DNA of 29,453 nt, taken from positions 1 through 29,453 of the forward strand of contig JAZDPK010000055.1 in assembly GCA_043797615.1 (NCBI GenBank), written 5' to 3'. Of this stretch, positions 12,129 through 19,145 are shown one piece after another (position 1 is the first letter of the stretch; every line of letters begins with the position of its first letter). This DNA comes from JAZDPK01 sp043797615. GTDB taxonomy: Bacteria; Patescibacteriota; Patescibacteriia; UBA11705; JABHMO01. The translations under genes were made by a program, and so were the position numbers. Under the pieces are notes generated by a model. The model searched no databases. It was not told the DNA's origin and saw only the letters and a list, made by a program, of their open reading frames with translations.

Positions 12129-13400
12129 CTAAAAACCCTCGTATTCCCTCATCGTCATCTGCGCTTCGATCTGCTTCCTCATTTCAATGACCACGCTGAC
12201 CACGATCAGGATGCTCGTGCCGCCGATGACGAGCGATTGCAAGCCGATGAACGAATGGAGCATGAGCGGCAGGACGGCGATAATGCCGAGGAACAGCGCG
12301 CCGACCAAAGTGATGCGGCTGATGCTCCTTTGCAGATACTCAGCCGTATACTGGCCCGGCCTGATGCCAGGGACAAAAGCGCCGTTTTTCTGCAAATTCT
12401 CCGCGATCTGATAAGGATGGAAAATGACCGCCGTGTAGAAATATGTGAATCCGAAGACCAGCAAGAAATATAATATGCCGTAAAAAAGCTGATTTTGGAA
12501 AAGACCAATGATCGCCTGTCCGGCGTGACCGATGAAAGCATTGCTCGATCGCATCATGAATTGCGCGACCATGGACGGGAACAGAATGATCGAAATGGCG
12601 AAAATGATCGGAATCACGCCGGCTTGGTTGATTCTAATCGGCAAATGCGTGTCCATGCCGCCGTACATCCGCATGCCGCGCACGCGCTTGGCGTAGGACA
12701 CGGGAATATTGCGCTGCGCCTCGGTGATGATGACGACGCCGACGATGGTAATGAGGGCGATGGCGGAAAAAGCGATGATATTCATCGCCTCCTGGGCGGA
12801 AAAATTGACCGCCGCCTCTTTCAGCGCCGACGGAATGCGCGCCACGATGCCCGCGAAGATGATAAGCGATATGCCGTTGCCGATTTTCTTTTCGGTGATG
12901 AGCTCGCCGATCCACATGAGCAGCATGGTGCCGGCCGTGATCGTAATCAGCATGGCCGCAAGATTGAAAAAGTCGGCGTTCTGGATAATCGTTGCGGAAG
13001 ATTGCTTCAATAAAATGATCATGCCGTAAGCCTGCAGGAAAGACAGAGGCACGGTCATGATCCGCGTGTACATGTTGATCTTCTGCCGGCCCGATTCCTC
13101 CTTCATCATGTCTTCGAGCTTCGGAATGATCATGCCGAGCAATTGGAAAATAATCGACGAAGTGATGTAAGGCGCCACGCCCATCATGACGATCGAGAAA
13201 TTCTCCATGCCGCCGCCCGAAAACACGTTGAGCAGGCCCAGCACCTGGTTTGAATTGAAAAATTCCTTCAGGTTTTCGGCGTTGATGCCCGGAATCGGCA
13301 CGTGCGCGGCGATGCGAAACACCACGAGCATGCCGATGATGAACAGAATTTTATTCCGCAAGTCCTTTAATTTCCAAATTTGAGTGAATTTTTCCCACAT
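12129..13400 (-). CDS. secY: Preprotein translocase subunit SecY
   Basis: 423 aa. It is the channel of the Sec translocon, with ten membrane helices in order. Plug and TM2 region: GMENFSIVMMGVAPYITSSIIFQLL. Helix containing ISLIIFAGIVARIPS; cytoplasmic loop RNIPVSYAKRVRGMRMYGGMDTHLPIRINQAGVIPIIFA, carrying the conserved P-V-x-Y-A and N-x-A-G-V-x-P-I-I-F-A motifs; then ENLQKNGAFVPGIRPGQYTAEYLQ near the end. The length is normal. It starts 17 bp after rplO, with no Shine-Dalgarno (ACTTATG), and ends before the adk hairpin. Confidence 0.97.
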   Translation of the reverse strand: MWEKFTQIWKLKDLRNKILFIIGMLVVFRIAAHVPIPGINAENLKEFFNSNQVLGLLNVFSGGGMENFSIVMMGVAPYITSSIIFQLLGMIIPKLEDMMKEESGRQKINMYTRIMTVPLSFLQAYGMIILLKQSSATIIQNADFFNLAAMLITITAGTMLLMWIGELITEKKIGNGISLIIFAGIVARIPSALKEAAVNFSAQEAMNIIAFSAIALITIVGVVIITEAQRNIPVSYAKRVRGMRMYGGMDTHLPIRINQAGVIPIIFAISIILFPSMVAQFMMRSSNAFIGHAGQAIIGLFQNQLFYGILYFLLVFGFTYFYTAVIFHPYQIAENLQKNGAFVPGIRPGQYTAEYLQRSISRITLVGALFLGIIAVLPLMLHSFIGLQSLVIGGTSILIVVSVVIEMRKQIEAQMTMREYEGF

Positions 13401-13417
13401 AAGTCAAGGGGATTAGT

Positions 13418-13900
13418 TTATTTTTGATTTTTTTCGCCGGCCTCGGTCTTTTCTTCGCCGCCGGCAATGTCGATGATCTTGCCGCCGGCTTTTTCAACCG
13501 CGGCCTTCGCTGATCCGGAAATAAGGCATCCGAATATTTCCAATTTGATCTTTAACTCGTTTTTATCGGATAATATCTTGACCGGCTCGTCCAGGAATTT
13601 AACCAGATTCTTTTCAAATAAAACGCCCGGCGTTACGCTGTCGCCGTCTTTGAAATGTCTTTCCAGCTGAGTCAATTTAACGATCTGCGCTTTCGGCCGC
13701 GGGCTTTTCATGCCTTTGAATTTCGGCGAGCTGAGCAAGGTCTTTTTCAATCCTTTGAACTTGAGGCCGCTGACGCCGGACCGGGCATTCTGGCCTTTTT
13801 GGCCCTTGCCGCTGGTCGTGCCGTGGCCTGAAGAATTGCCGCGTCCGAGGAGCTTTCGGTGTTTCTTTTTTTTCCCTATGTTGTGGAGTTGCAGCGTCAT
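13418..13900 (-). CDS. rplO: 50S ribosomal protein L15
   Basis: 160 aa. MTLQLHNIGKKKKHRKLLGRGNSSGHGTTSGKGQKGQNARSG is the classic Gly/Lys-rich N-terminus, and the globular C-terminus contains GCLISGSAKAAVEKAGGKI. About 15 extra residues (DIAGGEEKTEAGEKNQK) extend the C-terminus. It follows rpsE directly in gene order; rpmD (L30), normally between them, is missing and replaced by a repeat hairpin. Start context TAATATG. Confidence 0.96.
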   Translation of the reverse strand: MTLQLHNIGKKKKHRKLLGRGNSSGHGTTSGKGQKGQNARSGVSGLKFKGLKKTLLSSPKFKGMKSPRPKAQIVKLTQLERHFKDGDSVTPGVLFEKNLVKFLDEPVKILSDKNELKIKLEIFGCLISGSAKAAVEKAGGKIIDIAGGEEKTEAGEKNQK

Positions 13901-13934
13901 ATTAAATCTTATAAAATATTAAGTATGGAATACG

Positions 13935-14013
13935 GAAGAAGGTTAAGAAGGCTATAGAAGATAATCTTAAAAATTTATTCTCGCATATCCTCTTTAGCCT
14001 TCTTTCCCTTATC
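13935..14013. repeat. Paired-arm hairpin element, copy 1 (rpsE-rplO gap)
   Basis: AAGAAGGCTATAGAAGATA (13945-13963) pairs with TATCCTCTTTAGCCTTCTT (13986-14004): 19-nt arms with two mismatches. The loop TCTTAAAAATTTATTCTCGC is shared with copy 2 at 28205-28285, 14 kb away. It sits exactly where rpmD would be in other bacteria. Confidence 0.85.
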
Positions 14014-14021
14014 TTTATCCT

Positions 14022-14636
14022 TTATTTCGCTTTTTCAGTTTGTTCCGCTTTCTCTTCTATTTTTTCCTTCTTAATGTTTTCCGGTTTTTCATTGCGAGGT
14101 AGCGGAGCGGACGAAGCAATCTTCAATTCTCCATCTGCTTTTTGCGTCTTTCTCTCCGGCGTTTTTTTAAAACTGGTCAAAGCGATTTTCAAAGCGTGGA
14201 TATTTGTAATCTTGTTGTTCGATCCGATAATCTTTCCAACGACGTTCGGCACGCCGGCCAATTCGAGAACCGAGCGCAGCGCTCCGCCCGCTTTCACTCC
14301 GGTGCCGACCGGCGCCGGCTTCAGCAGAATTTTCGCGGCTTTGTATTTGACGTAGATTTCATGCGGAATTGTCTTATTTATAATCGGGATTTTGATCATG
14401 TTTTTCTTGGCTTTGTTGACCGCCTTGTTCACCGCCAAAGTGACGTCCCGCCCCTTGGCCGTGCCCACGCCGAACTCGCCGTTTTTCTTGCCAATCGCAA
14501 CGCAGGCGCGGAAGCGCATTCTCTTGCCTCCGGCCATCACTCTTGTCACGCGCGCCAGATCGATAATCGTCTGGTCAAACTCCGGCGCTTCGCGCGGCCC
14601 GCCTTTTCTTGGCCTTCTTGAATCGTCTTTGCTCAT
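14022..14636 (-). CDS. rpsE: 30S ribosomal protein S5, with repeat-derived C-terminal tail
   Basis: 204 aa. The core FDQTIIDLARVTRVMAGGKRMRFRACVAIGKKNGEFGVGTAKGRDV and KILLKPAPVGTGVKAGGALRSVLELAGVPNVVGKIIGSNN is diagnostic. The tail after KTPERKTQ is not family-like: IASSAPLPRNEKPE is encoded by a palindrome-type repeat (14090-14125: ATTGCGAGGTAGCGGAGCGG and GACGAAGCAATCTTC), followed by Lys/Glu repeats. The 8-bp phased repeat starts 5 bp upstream of the ATG (14641-14672). Confidence 0.96.
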   Translation of the reverse strand: MSKDDSRRPRKGGPREAPEFDQTIIDLARVTRVMAGGKRMRFRACVAIGKKNGEFGVGTAKGRDVTLAVNKAVNKAKKNMIKIPIINKTIPHEIYVKYKAAKILLKPAPVGTGVKAGGALRSVLELAGVPNVVGKIIGSNNKITNIHALKIALTSFKKTPERKTQKADGELKIASSAPLPRNEKPENIKKEKIEEKAEQTEKAK

Positions 14637-14640
14637 ATAT

Positions 14641-14672
14641 TTAGTTGAATGGTTGATTGGTTTATTAGTTGA
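14641..14672. repeat. 8-bp phased repeat upstream of rpsE
   Basis: Four contiguous octamers: TTAGTTGA, ATGGTTGA, TTGGTTTA, TTAGTTGA. It ends 5 bp before the rpsE start, so on the mRNA it forms the immediate leader (TCAACTAA, TAAACCAA, TCAACCAT, TCAACTAA). Confidence 0.88.
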
Positions 14673-14747
14673 TTACCTGACTATTTTAAATTTTGAGTCT
14701 TATGCTTTAGATTTATTTTGAATTTTGGGCTTTGAGCTTTGAATTTG

Positions 14748-14782
14748 TTTAGAATTTAGAATTTAGAGTTTAGAGTTTAAAA
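14748..14782. repeat. 7-bp phased AT repeat at the rplR stop
   Basis: Five units: TTTAGAA, TTTAGAA, TTTAGAG, TTTAGAG, TTTAAAA. The last unit contains the rplR stop codon (TTA at 14777-14779). It is preceded by TTTTGAATTTTGGGCTTTGA, as in other gaps. Confidence 0.8.
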
Positions 14783-15139
14783 CTTGAGTCCCCCTTCCCT
14801 TGCTCCGTCCGCCGCCGCTTTGACGCGGCCGTGATATTGGTAGCTGCCGCGGTCGAAAACGACTTTGTTGATTTTTTTCGCTTTGGCTTTGGCCGCAATC
14901 AAAGCGCCGACCGCCGCGGCGATTTCCACCGGCTTTTTCCCTTTGGCGCCCTTGATCTCCCTGTCGTCGGCCGCGCATAAAGTCACGCCTTTCATATCGT
15001 CGATTATCTGGATATAAAAATGCTTCAGGCTGCGGTTGACCGACAATCTGGGAACATCGGCTTTGCCGACAATCTTCGCTCTTGTCCGCCTCTTTCTCAA
15101 TTCGATCAGATTCGATTTGTTTTTTTGCGCGTTTTTCAT
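14777..15139 (-). CDS. rplR: 50S ribosomal protein L18
   Basis: 120 aa; binds 5S rRNA. RKRRTRAKIVGKADVPRLSVNRSLKHFYIQIIDDMKGVTLCAA and KINKVVFDRGSYQYHGRVKAAADGAREGGLKF are family-typical. It starts 4 bp after rplF in the AAATATG context. Its stop lies in the 7-bp repeat array. Confidence 0.96.
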   Translation of the reverse strand: MKNAQKNKSNLIELRKRRTRAKIVGKADVPRLSVNRSLKHFYIQIIDDMKGVTLCAADDREIKGAKGKKPVEIAAAVGALIAAKAKAKKINKVVFDRGSYQYHGRVKAAADGAREGGLKF

Positions 15140-15143
15140 ATTT

Positions 15144-15692
15144 TTATTCCGCTCCCTTGCCTGCCGTCTTGCCGGCTTTTCGGCGGATCACTTCTTCCAA
15201 ATATTTAATGCCTGTGCCCTTGTACGGCTCGGGCTTGCGGATTCTCCTGATGCAAGCCGCCATTTCGCCGACCAGCTGCTTGTCGCTGCCGGACAGGGTG
15301 ATGATATTCTTTTCCACGCTGCAATTCACGCCATCGGCCAGGGCAAACTCCACCGGGTGGGAAAATCCGACATTCAAGATCAATTTCCGGCCGAAGACCG
15401 CTGCTTTGTAGCCGATGCCGTTCACTTCCAGCTTCTTCTCGAAGCCGCGGGTGACGCCGATGACCAGATTGTTGATCAGACTGCGGTACAATCCCCACAG
15501 CGCTTTCTGCTTGGCGACCGATTCGTCGTTAATGGCAACGAAAATTTTGCCGTCCCGCGCTTCCGCCTTGACTTTCGGATGAAGCCGCAAAGACAAAGCC
15601 CCTTTGCCGCCTTTGACCAACACCAAATCATTGTCGATTTTCACTTCGACGCCGGCCGGTATGTCAACGGGTTTTTTGCCGATACGGGACAT
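15144..15692 (-). CDS. rplF: 50S ribosomal protein L6
   Basis: 182 aa with two repeated domains. MSRIGKKPVDIPAGVEVKID opens the protein, GLYRSLINNLVIGVTRGFEKKLEVNGIGYKA sits in the middle, and IRRIRKPEPYKGTGIKYLEEVIRRKAGKTAGKG closes it (the usual P-E-P-Y-K-G-K-G-I-x-Y motif reads GTGI). Normal length. Confidence 0.97.
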   Translation of the reverse strand: MSRIGKKPVDIPAGVEVKIDNDLVLVKGGKGALSLRLHPKVKAEARDGKIFVAINDESVAKQKALWGLYRSLINNLVIGVTRGFEKKLEVNGIGYKAAVFGRKLILNVGFSHPVEFALADGVNCSVEKNIITLSGSDKQLVGEMAACIRRIRKPEPYKGTGIKYLEEVIRRKAGKTAGKGAE

Positions 15693-15713
15693 ATGTTTTG
15701 ATGATTTTGATGA

Positions 15714-16100
15714 TTAATAGATTTCGCAAATGAGTTCGCCGCCCAAGCCCATTTTCTTCGCTTCGCGGTTGGTCAAAATGCCTTTTGAAGTCGACAGAAT
15801 CGCCACGCCCAAATTGTTCAGCACGCGCGGAATCTCGCTCTTGCCGACGTAAACGCGGCAGCCGACTTTGCTCACCCGCTTCAAGCTGGTGATGGCTGGC
15901 ATTTTGTTTTCGTATTTAAGGACAATTCTAATGGATTTGAATCCGTCTTCAACGATTTCAACTTTTGCCACGTATTTTTCCTTTTCTAAAATTTTGGCGA
16001 TTGCCAATTTGATTTTGGAAAGAGGAACCAAAACTTCCGCTTTCTTCGCCAGGGAAGCGTTCCTGATTCTTGTTAGCATATCGGCAATGGGATCTGTCAT
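15714..16100 (-). CDS. rpsH: 30S ribosomal protein S8
   Basis: 128 aa. MTDPIADMLTRIRNASLAKK opens the protein, and GCRVYVGKSEIPRVLNNLGVAILSTSKGILTNREAKKMGLGGELICEIY is the conserved C-terminus that binds 16S helix 21. Start context AAATATG. A 156-bp AT-rich gap separates it from the S14 gene upstream. Confidence 0.97.
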   Translation of the reverse strand: MTDPIADMLTRIRNASLAKKAEVLVPLSKIKLAIAKILEKEKYVAKVEIVEDGFKSIRIVLKYENKMPAITSLKRVSKVGCRVYVGKSEIPRVLNNLGVAILSTSKGILTNREAKKMGLGGELICEIY

Positions 16101-16256
16101 ATTTTGGATATTGGAAATTAGAGATTAGAGATTGGAATGCATTAAATATTTTTAATACTGGTGATTGATTTTTGGGGACACGAGCGAATATTTTTCAACG
16201 CTACTTTAGAATAAACTCTATCAACTTTAATCAACTTTTTTTAATCAACTTTCTCG
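16101..16256. other. AT-rich gap between the S14 gene and rpsH
   Basis: It contains the short repeated words GAAATTAGAGATTAGAGATT and TATCAACTTTAATCAACTTT. There is no gene, no clear terminator and no promoter better than random AT. Confidence 0.4.
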
Positions 16257-16442
16257 TTACCAGCTGCTCCGCGTCACGCCCGGGATTTCGCCGTTGTCGG
16301 CCAATTCGCGGAAGCAGATGCGGCACAGGTTGAACTTGCTCATATAGCCGCGGGAACGGCCGCAACGCCAGCACCGCCGAACGATTCTGGTTGAAAATTT
16401 CGGCTTTTTCTGCGATTTATTGAATTGGGCTGTTGTTGACAT
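16257..16442 (-). CDS. rpsN: 30S ribosomal protein S14, zinc-binding type
   Basis: 61 aa, the short C+ form. RRCWRCGRSRGYMSKFNLCRICFRELADNGEIPGVTRSSW has the CxxC...CxxC zinc site. Position between rplE and rpsH is standard. A repeat (ATTGCGACCCCGCAAAATGC, 16467-16486) lies between rplE and this gene. Confidence 0.96.
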   Translation of the reverse strand: MSTTAQFNKSQKKPKFSTRIVRRCWRCGRSRGYMSKFNLCRICFRELADNGEIPGVTRSSW

Positions 16443-16466
16443 AATATTTATTATTCTTAATTATCA

Positions 16467-16500
16467 TTGCGACCCCGCAAAATGCGGGGGAAGCAATCTA
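16467..16500. repeat. ATTGCGA...GAAGCAATCT palindrome between rplE and the S14 gene
   Basis: ATTGCGACCCCGC is complementary to GCGGGGGAAGCAAT with a short AAAAT loop. The same ends (ATTGCGA, GAAGCAATCT) frame the repeat within rpsE at 14090-14125, and the 8651-8704 inner inverted repeat has related words. Confidence 0.7.
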
Positions 16501-16505
16501 CTTTC

Positions 16506-17147
16506 TCAATTAGTTCTTTCGTTTTTAGGCCTGCCCTCCGAAGCTTTAGCGAAGGAGGGTTTTTCCGTTTTTTCTTTTTTCGGTTTGGCGATTTCATCTT
16601 TGCCCTCGTCTTGCCTGAACGGCAAGCCAAGCTCGGACAAAAGCGCTTTTCCTTCTTCCTGGTTTTTCGATGTCATGGAAATGATCACTTGCAGGCCGTG
16701 CATTTTTTCGATTTCATCCTGTTTGATCTCCGGAAAAGCGACATATTCCTGGAAGCCAAGGCTGTAATTGCCCTGCCGGTCAAAGCATTTGCCGGAAATG
16801 CCGCGGAAATCGCGGACGCGCGGCAAAGTCACCTTGATGAGCTTTTCAAGAAAATCCCACATCCGCGCCCCGCGCAGCGTCACTTTCACGCCGACCACCA
16901 TGCCGATCCTGATTTTAAAATTAGAAATGGATTTGCGGGACAGCGTTTCCACCGGCTTCTGGCCGGAAATCAAAGTCAATGTCTTAATGACGGTGTCGAG
17001 GTATTCTTTTTCTTTCAGGCCTTTTCCGATTCCAACGTTAATCACCACCTTCTTGATCGACGGCACGGCCATTGGATTCCTGCGGCCGAACCGCTTCATT
17101 AGGGCGGGAACGACTTCTTTTTTATATTGTTTCTGCAAATTATTCAT
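16506..17147 (-). CDS. rplE: 50S ribosomal protein L5, with palindrome-encoded tail
   Basis: 213 aa; contacts 5S rRNA and P-site tRNA. IKKVVINVGIGKGLKEKEYLDTVIKTLTLISGQKPVETLSRKSISNFKIRIGM and DFRGISGKCFDRQGNYSLGFQEYVAFPEI are family signatures; the body ends near LPFRQDEGKDE. The last 26 residues are extra; PSFAKASEGRP is encoded by the palindrome CCCTCCGAAGCTTTAGCGAA at 16533-16558. Start context GATATG. Confidence 0.96.
   Translation of the reverse strand: MNNLQKQYKKEVVPALMKRFGRRNPMAVPSIKKVVINVGIGKGLKEKEYLDTVIKTLTLISGQKPVETLSRKSISNFKIRIGMVVGVKVTLRGARMWDFLEKLIKVTLPRVRDFRGISGKCFDRQGNYSLGFQEYVAFPEIKQDEIEKMHGLQVIISMTSKNQEEGKALLSELGLPFRQDEGKDEIAKPKKEKTEKPSFAKASEGRPKNERTN
16533..16558. repeat. 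CCCTCCGAAGC palindrome inside the rplE 3' end
   Basis: CCCTCC/GGAGGG arms with inner GAAGC/GCTTAAG-like pairing around TTTA. Its minus-strand reading gives PSFAKASEG. The core (TTCGCTAAAGC) is shared with the hairpin after tRNA-Val(GAC). Confidence 0.8.
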
Positions 17148-17159
17148 ATCTTTATCTTT

Positions 17160-17507
17160 TTAATCGATCGCTTCGCGGCATTTGCGGCAAATCCTGATTT
17201 TCTTCGCTCCTTTCAAATCAGAAGCCAGCCGTTTGTATCCGACGCGCGTCGGCTGATTGCACTTTGGGCACAGGAGCATGACATTGCCAATGCCAAGCGG
17301 CGCGGGAAATTCGATGCGCTGGCCTTTTTCGCCTTCTTTTTTCGGGCGCACGTGCTTGAAGCGCAAATTCAGGCCTTCGACAACGACTTTTTCCCGATCC
17401 GCGAGCACGGCCAAAACCTTGCCGACATTCGACTTGCCTGCTTTGCCGCGCTTGACGCGGTCTTTGCCTTTGATGATCTGCACTTTGTCGCCTTTTCTTA
17501 TCTTCAT
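17160..17507 (-). CDS. rplX: 50S ribosomal protein L24
   Basis: 115 aa. The KOW motif is KIRKGDKVQIIKGKDRVKRGKAGKSNVGKVLAVLADREKVVVEG, followed by PAPLGIGNVMLLCPKCNQPTRVGYK and RICRKCREAID, where CPKC and CRKC could hold zinc. Normal order after rplN. An inverse-orientation copy of the 8-bp phased words lies in the gap upstream (17530-17567). Confidence 0.96.
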   Translation of the reverse strand: MKIRKGDKVQIIKGKDRVKRGKAGKSNVGKVLAVLADREKVVVEGLNLRFKHVRPKKEGEKGQRIEFPAPLGIGNVMLLCPKCNQPTRVGYKRLASDLKGAKKIRICRKCREAID

Positions 17508-17567
17508 AAATTAATTATTTCTTTGTAATCTCGGTTATCAACAAATAAACCGATCTACCAATCAACT

Positions 17568-17939
17568 TTATAATACTTCCGGAGCCAGTGAAATTATCTT
17601 CGCAAAGCCTTTCTTGCGGAGCTCGCGCGGAATCGGCCCGAAAATCCTGGTGCCTTTCGGCTCTTTCGACTGCTTGTCGATGAGAACCACGGCATTGTCG
17701 TCAAACCTAATATACGAGCCGTCGGAGCGCCGCGTTTCTTTGTGCGTCCGCACGATTACGCCGGCATGCACTTCGCCTTTTTTCACCAGGGTGTGGGGCT
17801 TGGCTTCCTTGATCGTAACCATGACGATGTCGCCGAGCCGGGCATAGCGCTTCTTGTAGCCGCCGAGAACGCGAATGCACTGGATTCGGCGCGCGCCGGT
17901 ATTGTCCGCCGGAGTCAATATTGTTCTGTGTTGAATCAT
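17568..17939 (-). CDS. rplN: 50S ribosomal protein L14
   Basis: 123 aa from ATG 17939, the family start (MIQHRTILTPADNTGARRIQCIRVLGG). The frame is open 17 codons further upstream, but that extension (MMINIVSKPKKLQAIKD) is not family-like. GDIVMVTIKEAKPHTLVKKGEVHAGVIVRT and GTRIFGPIPRELRKKGFAKIISLAPEVL complete the fold. Start context GATATG. Confidence 0.95.
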   Translation of the reverse strand: MIQHRTILTPADNTGARRIQCIRVLGGYKKRYARLGDIVMVTIKEAKPHTLVKKGEVHAGVIVRTHKETRRSDGSYIRFDDNAVVLIDKQSKEPKGTRIFGPIPRELRKKGFAKIISLAPEVL

Positions 17940-18052
17940 ATCTTTAATAGCTTGTAGCTTTTTAGGCTTCGAGACAATATTAATCATCAAGCCTTGTCGC
18001 TTGTTTCTTGTCTCTTGTCGCTTGCTATCTTATTGTTAATTTCTTGATTTTT

Positions 18053-18352
18053 TTATTTTATTTTCTGAATCAATCTCCACCGCTTTTCCTTGCTCAAAGG
18101 CCGGCATTCGGCAAAAGCCACTTTGTCGCCTATTTTGCATTCGTTTTTCGGATCGTGGATTTTGAATTTCACGGTCTTGCGGAAACGCTTGCCGTATTTT
18201 TTGTGCGACATCAGGCGCTCAACCTTAACCACGGCAGTCTTGTCCATCTTGTCGCTGACCACCACGCCCAGGAAACGGCGGATTCTTTTTTGGCAGCGCA
18301 GTGCAGCCTGTTGGCATGACTGTGCTGCACTGATTTTGTTTTCTTCGTTCAT
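18053..18352 (-). CDS. rpsQ: 30S ribosomal protein S17 with palindrome-encoded N-terminus
   Basis: 99 aa. The conserved core starts at FLGVVVSDKMDKTAVVKVERLMSHKKYGKRFRKTVKFKIHDPKNECKIGDKVAFAECRPLSKEKRWRLIQ. Residues 6-24 (KISAAQSCQQAALRCQKRI) have no counterpart in the family and are encoded by a copy of the CAGTGCAG palindrome (18293-18332). No ATG lies between this segment and the core, so the repeat appears to be translated. It starts 20 bp after rpmC in the ACATATG context. Confidence 0.95.
   Translation of the reverse strand: MNEENKISAAQSCQQAALRCQKRIRRFLGVVVSDKMDKTAVVKVERLMSHKKYGKRFRKTVKFKIHDPKNECKIGDKVAFAECRPLSKEKRWRLIQKIK
18293..18332. repeat. Palindrome copy 4, inside rpsQ
   Basis: Same core as copies 1, 2, 3 and 5 with three substitutions (TTGGCATGACTGTG in place of TCGGCACGACTGCG). 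It lacks the long AT flanks and is in-frame at the S17 N-terminus. Confidence 0.88.
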
Positions 18353-18372
18353 ATGTTAATCGCTTGGCTGTT

Positions 18373-18579
18373 TTATTTTTTAACATTCGCTTGCTTTTCT
18401 CTGATCAGCGTCAAAGCCCGGGCAATGCTTTTCTTGGCCTGGCGGATTTCCCGCACGTTTTTCTGCTGCTTGCTCGCCGCCTTGAAATTCAAATCGCACA
18501 TCTTCAGGCAAGCGTCCCGATAAAGCTTTTGCAGCTCTTCAACCGTGCTGTTTCTCAACTCTTTTGTCTTGATTTTCAT
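18373..18579 (-). CDS. rpmC: 50S ribosomal protein L29
   Basis: 68 aa. KTKELRNSTVEELQKLYRDACLKMCDLNFKAASKQQKNVREIRQAKKSIARALTLIREK is the two-helix hairpin family. It lies 3 bp after rplP; start context AAATATG. Confidence 0.94.
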   Translation of the reverse strand: MKIKTKELRNSTVEELQKLYRDACLKMCDLNFKAASKQQKNVREIRQAKKSIARALTLIREKQANVKK

Positions 18580-18582
18580 ATT

Positions 18583-18999
18583 TTAATATTTTTCGATTAT
18601 TTTCGTTTTGACCGGCAGCTTGTGCGATGCGAGCGTCAGCGCCCGCTCGGCCGTCGCCCGATCCACGCCCTCCATTTCAAAGAGGATCGCGCCCGGCCGC
18701 ACCGCGGCGACGTAATGATCCGGCACGCCCTTGCCGCTGCCCATGACCGACTGCGAGCCTTTGACCGTCACCGGCTTGTCCGGGAATATCCTGATCCAAA
18801 CCAATCCGCCCTTTTTAATGCAGTGGGTGATCGCCCGGCGCGCCGCTTCGATCTGGCGCGAAGTGATCCAGGCGGCCGTCGTGGCTTTCAAGCCGTATTG
18901 GCCGAAATTGACCCTGGTCATGCGCGCTGAAACAAAGCCCCGCTGGCGGCGCCGGCCCTTTTGCCATTTGCGATGTTTTACTTTCTTTGGAACCAACAT
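18583..18999 (-). CDS. rplP: 50S ribosomal protein L16
   Basis: 138 aa. MLVPKKVKHRKWQKGRRRQRGF opens the protein; GLKATTAAWITSRQIEAARRAITH, WIRIFPDKPVTVKGSQSVMGSGKGVPDHYVAAVRPGAILFEMEGV and ALTLASHKLPVKTKI are conserved. It is part of the peptidyl-transferase surroundings. The phased octamer repeat lies upstream at 19006-19029. Confidence 0.97.
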   Translation of the reverse strand: MLVPKKVKHRKWQKGRRRQRGFVSARMTRVNFGQYGLKATTAAWITSRQIEAARRAITHCIKKGGLVWIRIFPDKPVTVKGSQSVMGSGKGVPDHYVAAVRPGAILFEMEGVDRATAERALTLASHKLPVKTKIIEKY

Positions 19000-19005
19000 A
19001 TTGGA

Positions 19006-19029
19006 TTTGTTTATTGGTTTATTGGTTGA
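19006..19029. repeat. 8-bp phased repeat upstream of rplP
   Basis: Three octamers: TTTGTTTA, TTGGTTTA, TTGGTTGA. They begin 7 bp from the rplP start. Confidence 0.8.
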
Positions 19030-19145
19030 TTGCCAAGTTAATTTAAATTTTAAGTTTTATACTTTAAATTTATTTTGACAGCGCAGTGCAGCCTGTCGGC
19101 ACGACTGCGCTGCACTGGTTTTGGACTTTGGATTTTGAATTTATT
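19030..19145. repeat. Composite palindromic repeat, copy 5 (rpsC-rplP gap)
   Basis: AATTTAAATTTTAAGTTTTA, TTTATTTTGACA, the palindrome (about 19079-19117) and GGTTTTGGACTTTGGATTTT. The full composite is in the plus orientation, filling the gap between rpsC and rplP. Confidence 0.88.

Noticed and set aside
12495..13013. Long open frames on the plus strand across secY, rpsE, rplE, rpsC and fusA (also near 866-1282 and 1940-2434)
   Set aside because: They are antisense shadows of conserved minus-strand genes, have odd amino-acid composition (His/Arg-rich) and lack start signals.
14641..14672. CRISPR-like array from the phased octamers
   Set aside because: Units are contiguous with no spacers and only 8 bp long.
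17940..17990. Longer rplN start
   Set aside because: The extension is not part of the L14 family, whose N-terminus MIQ(H/Q)RT is at 17939.
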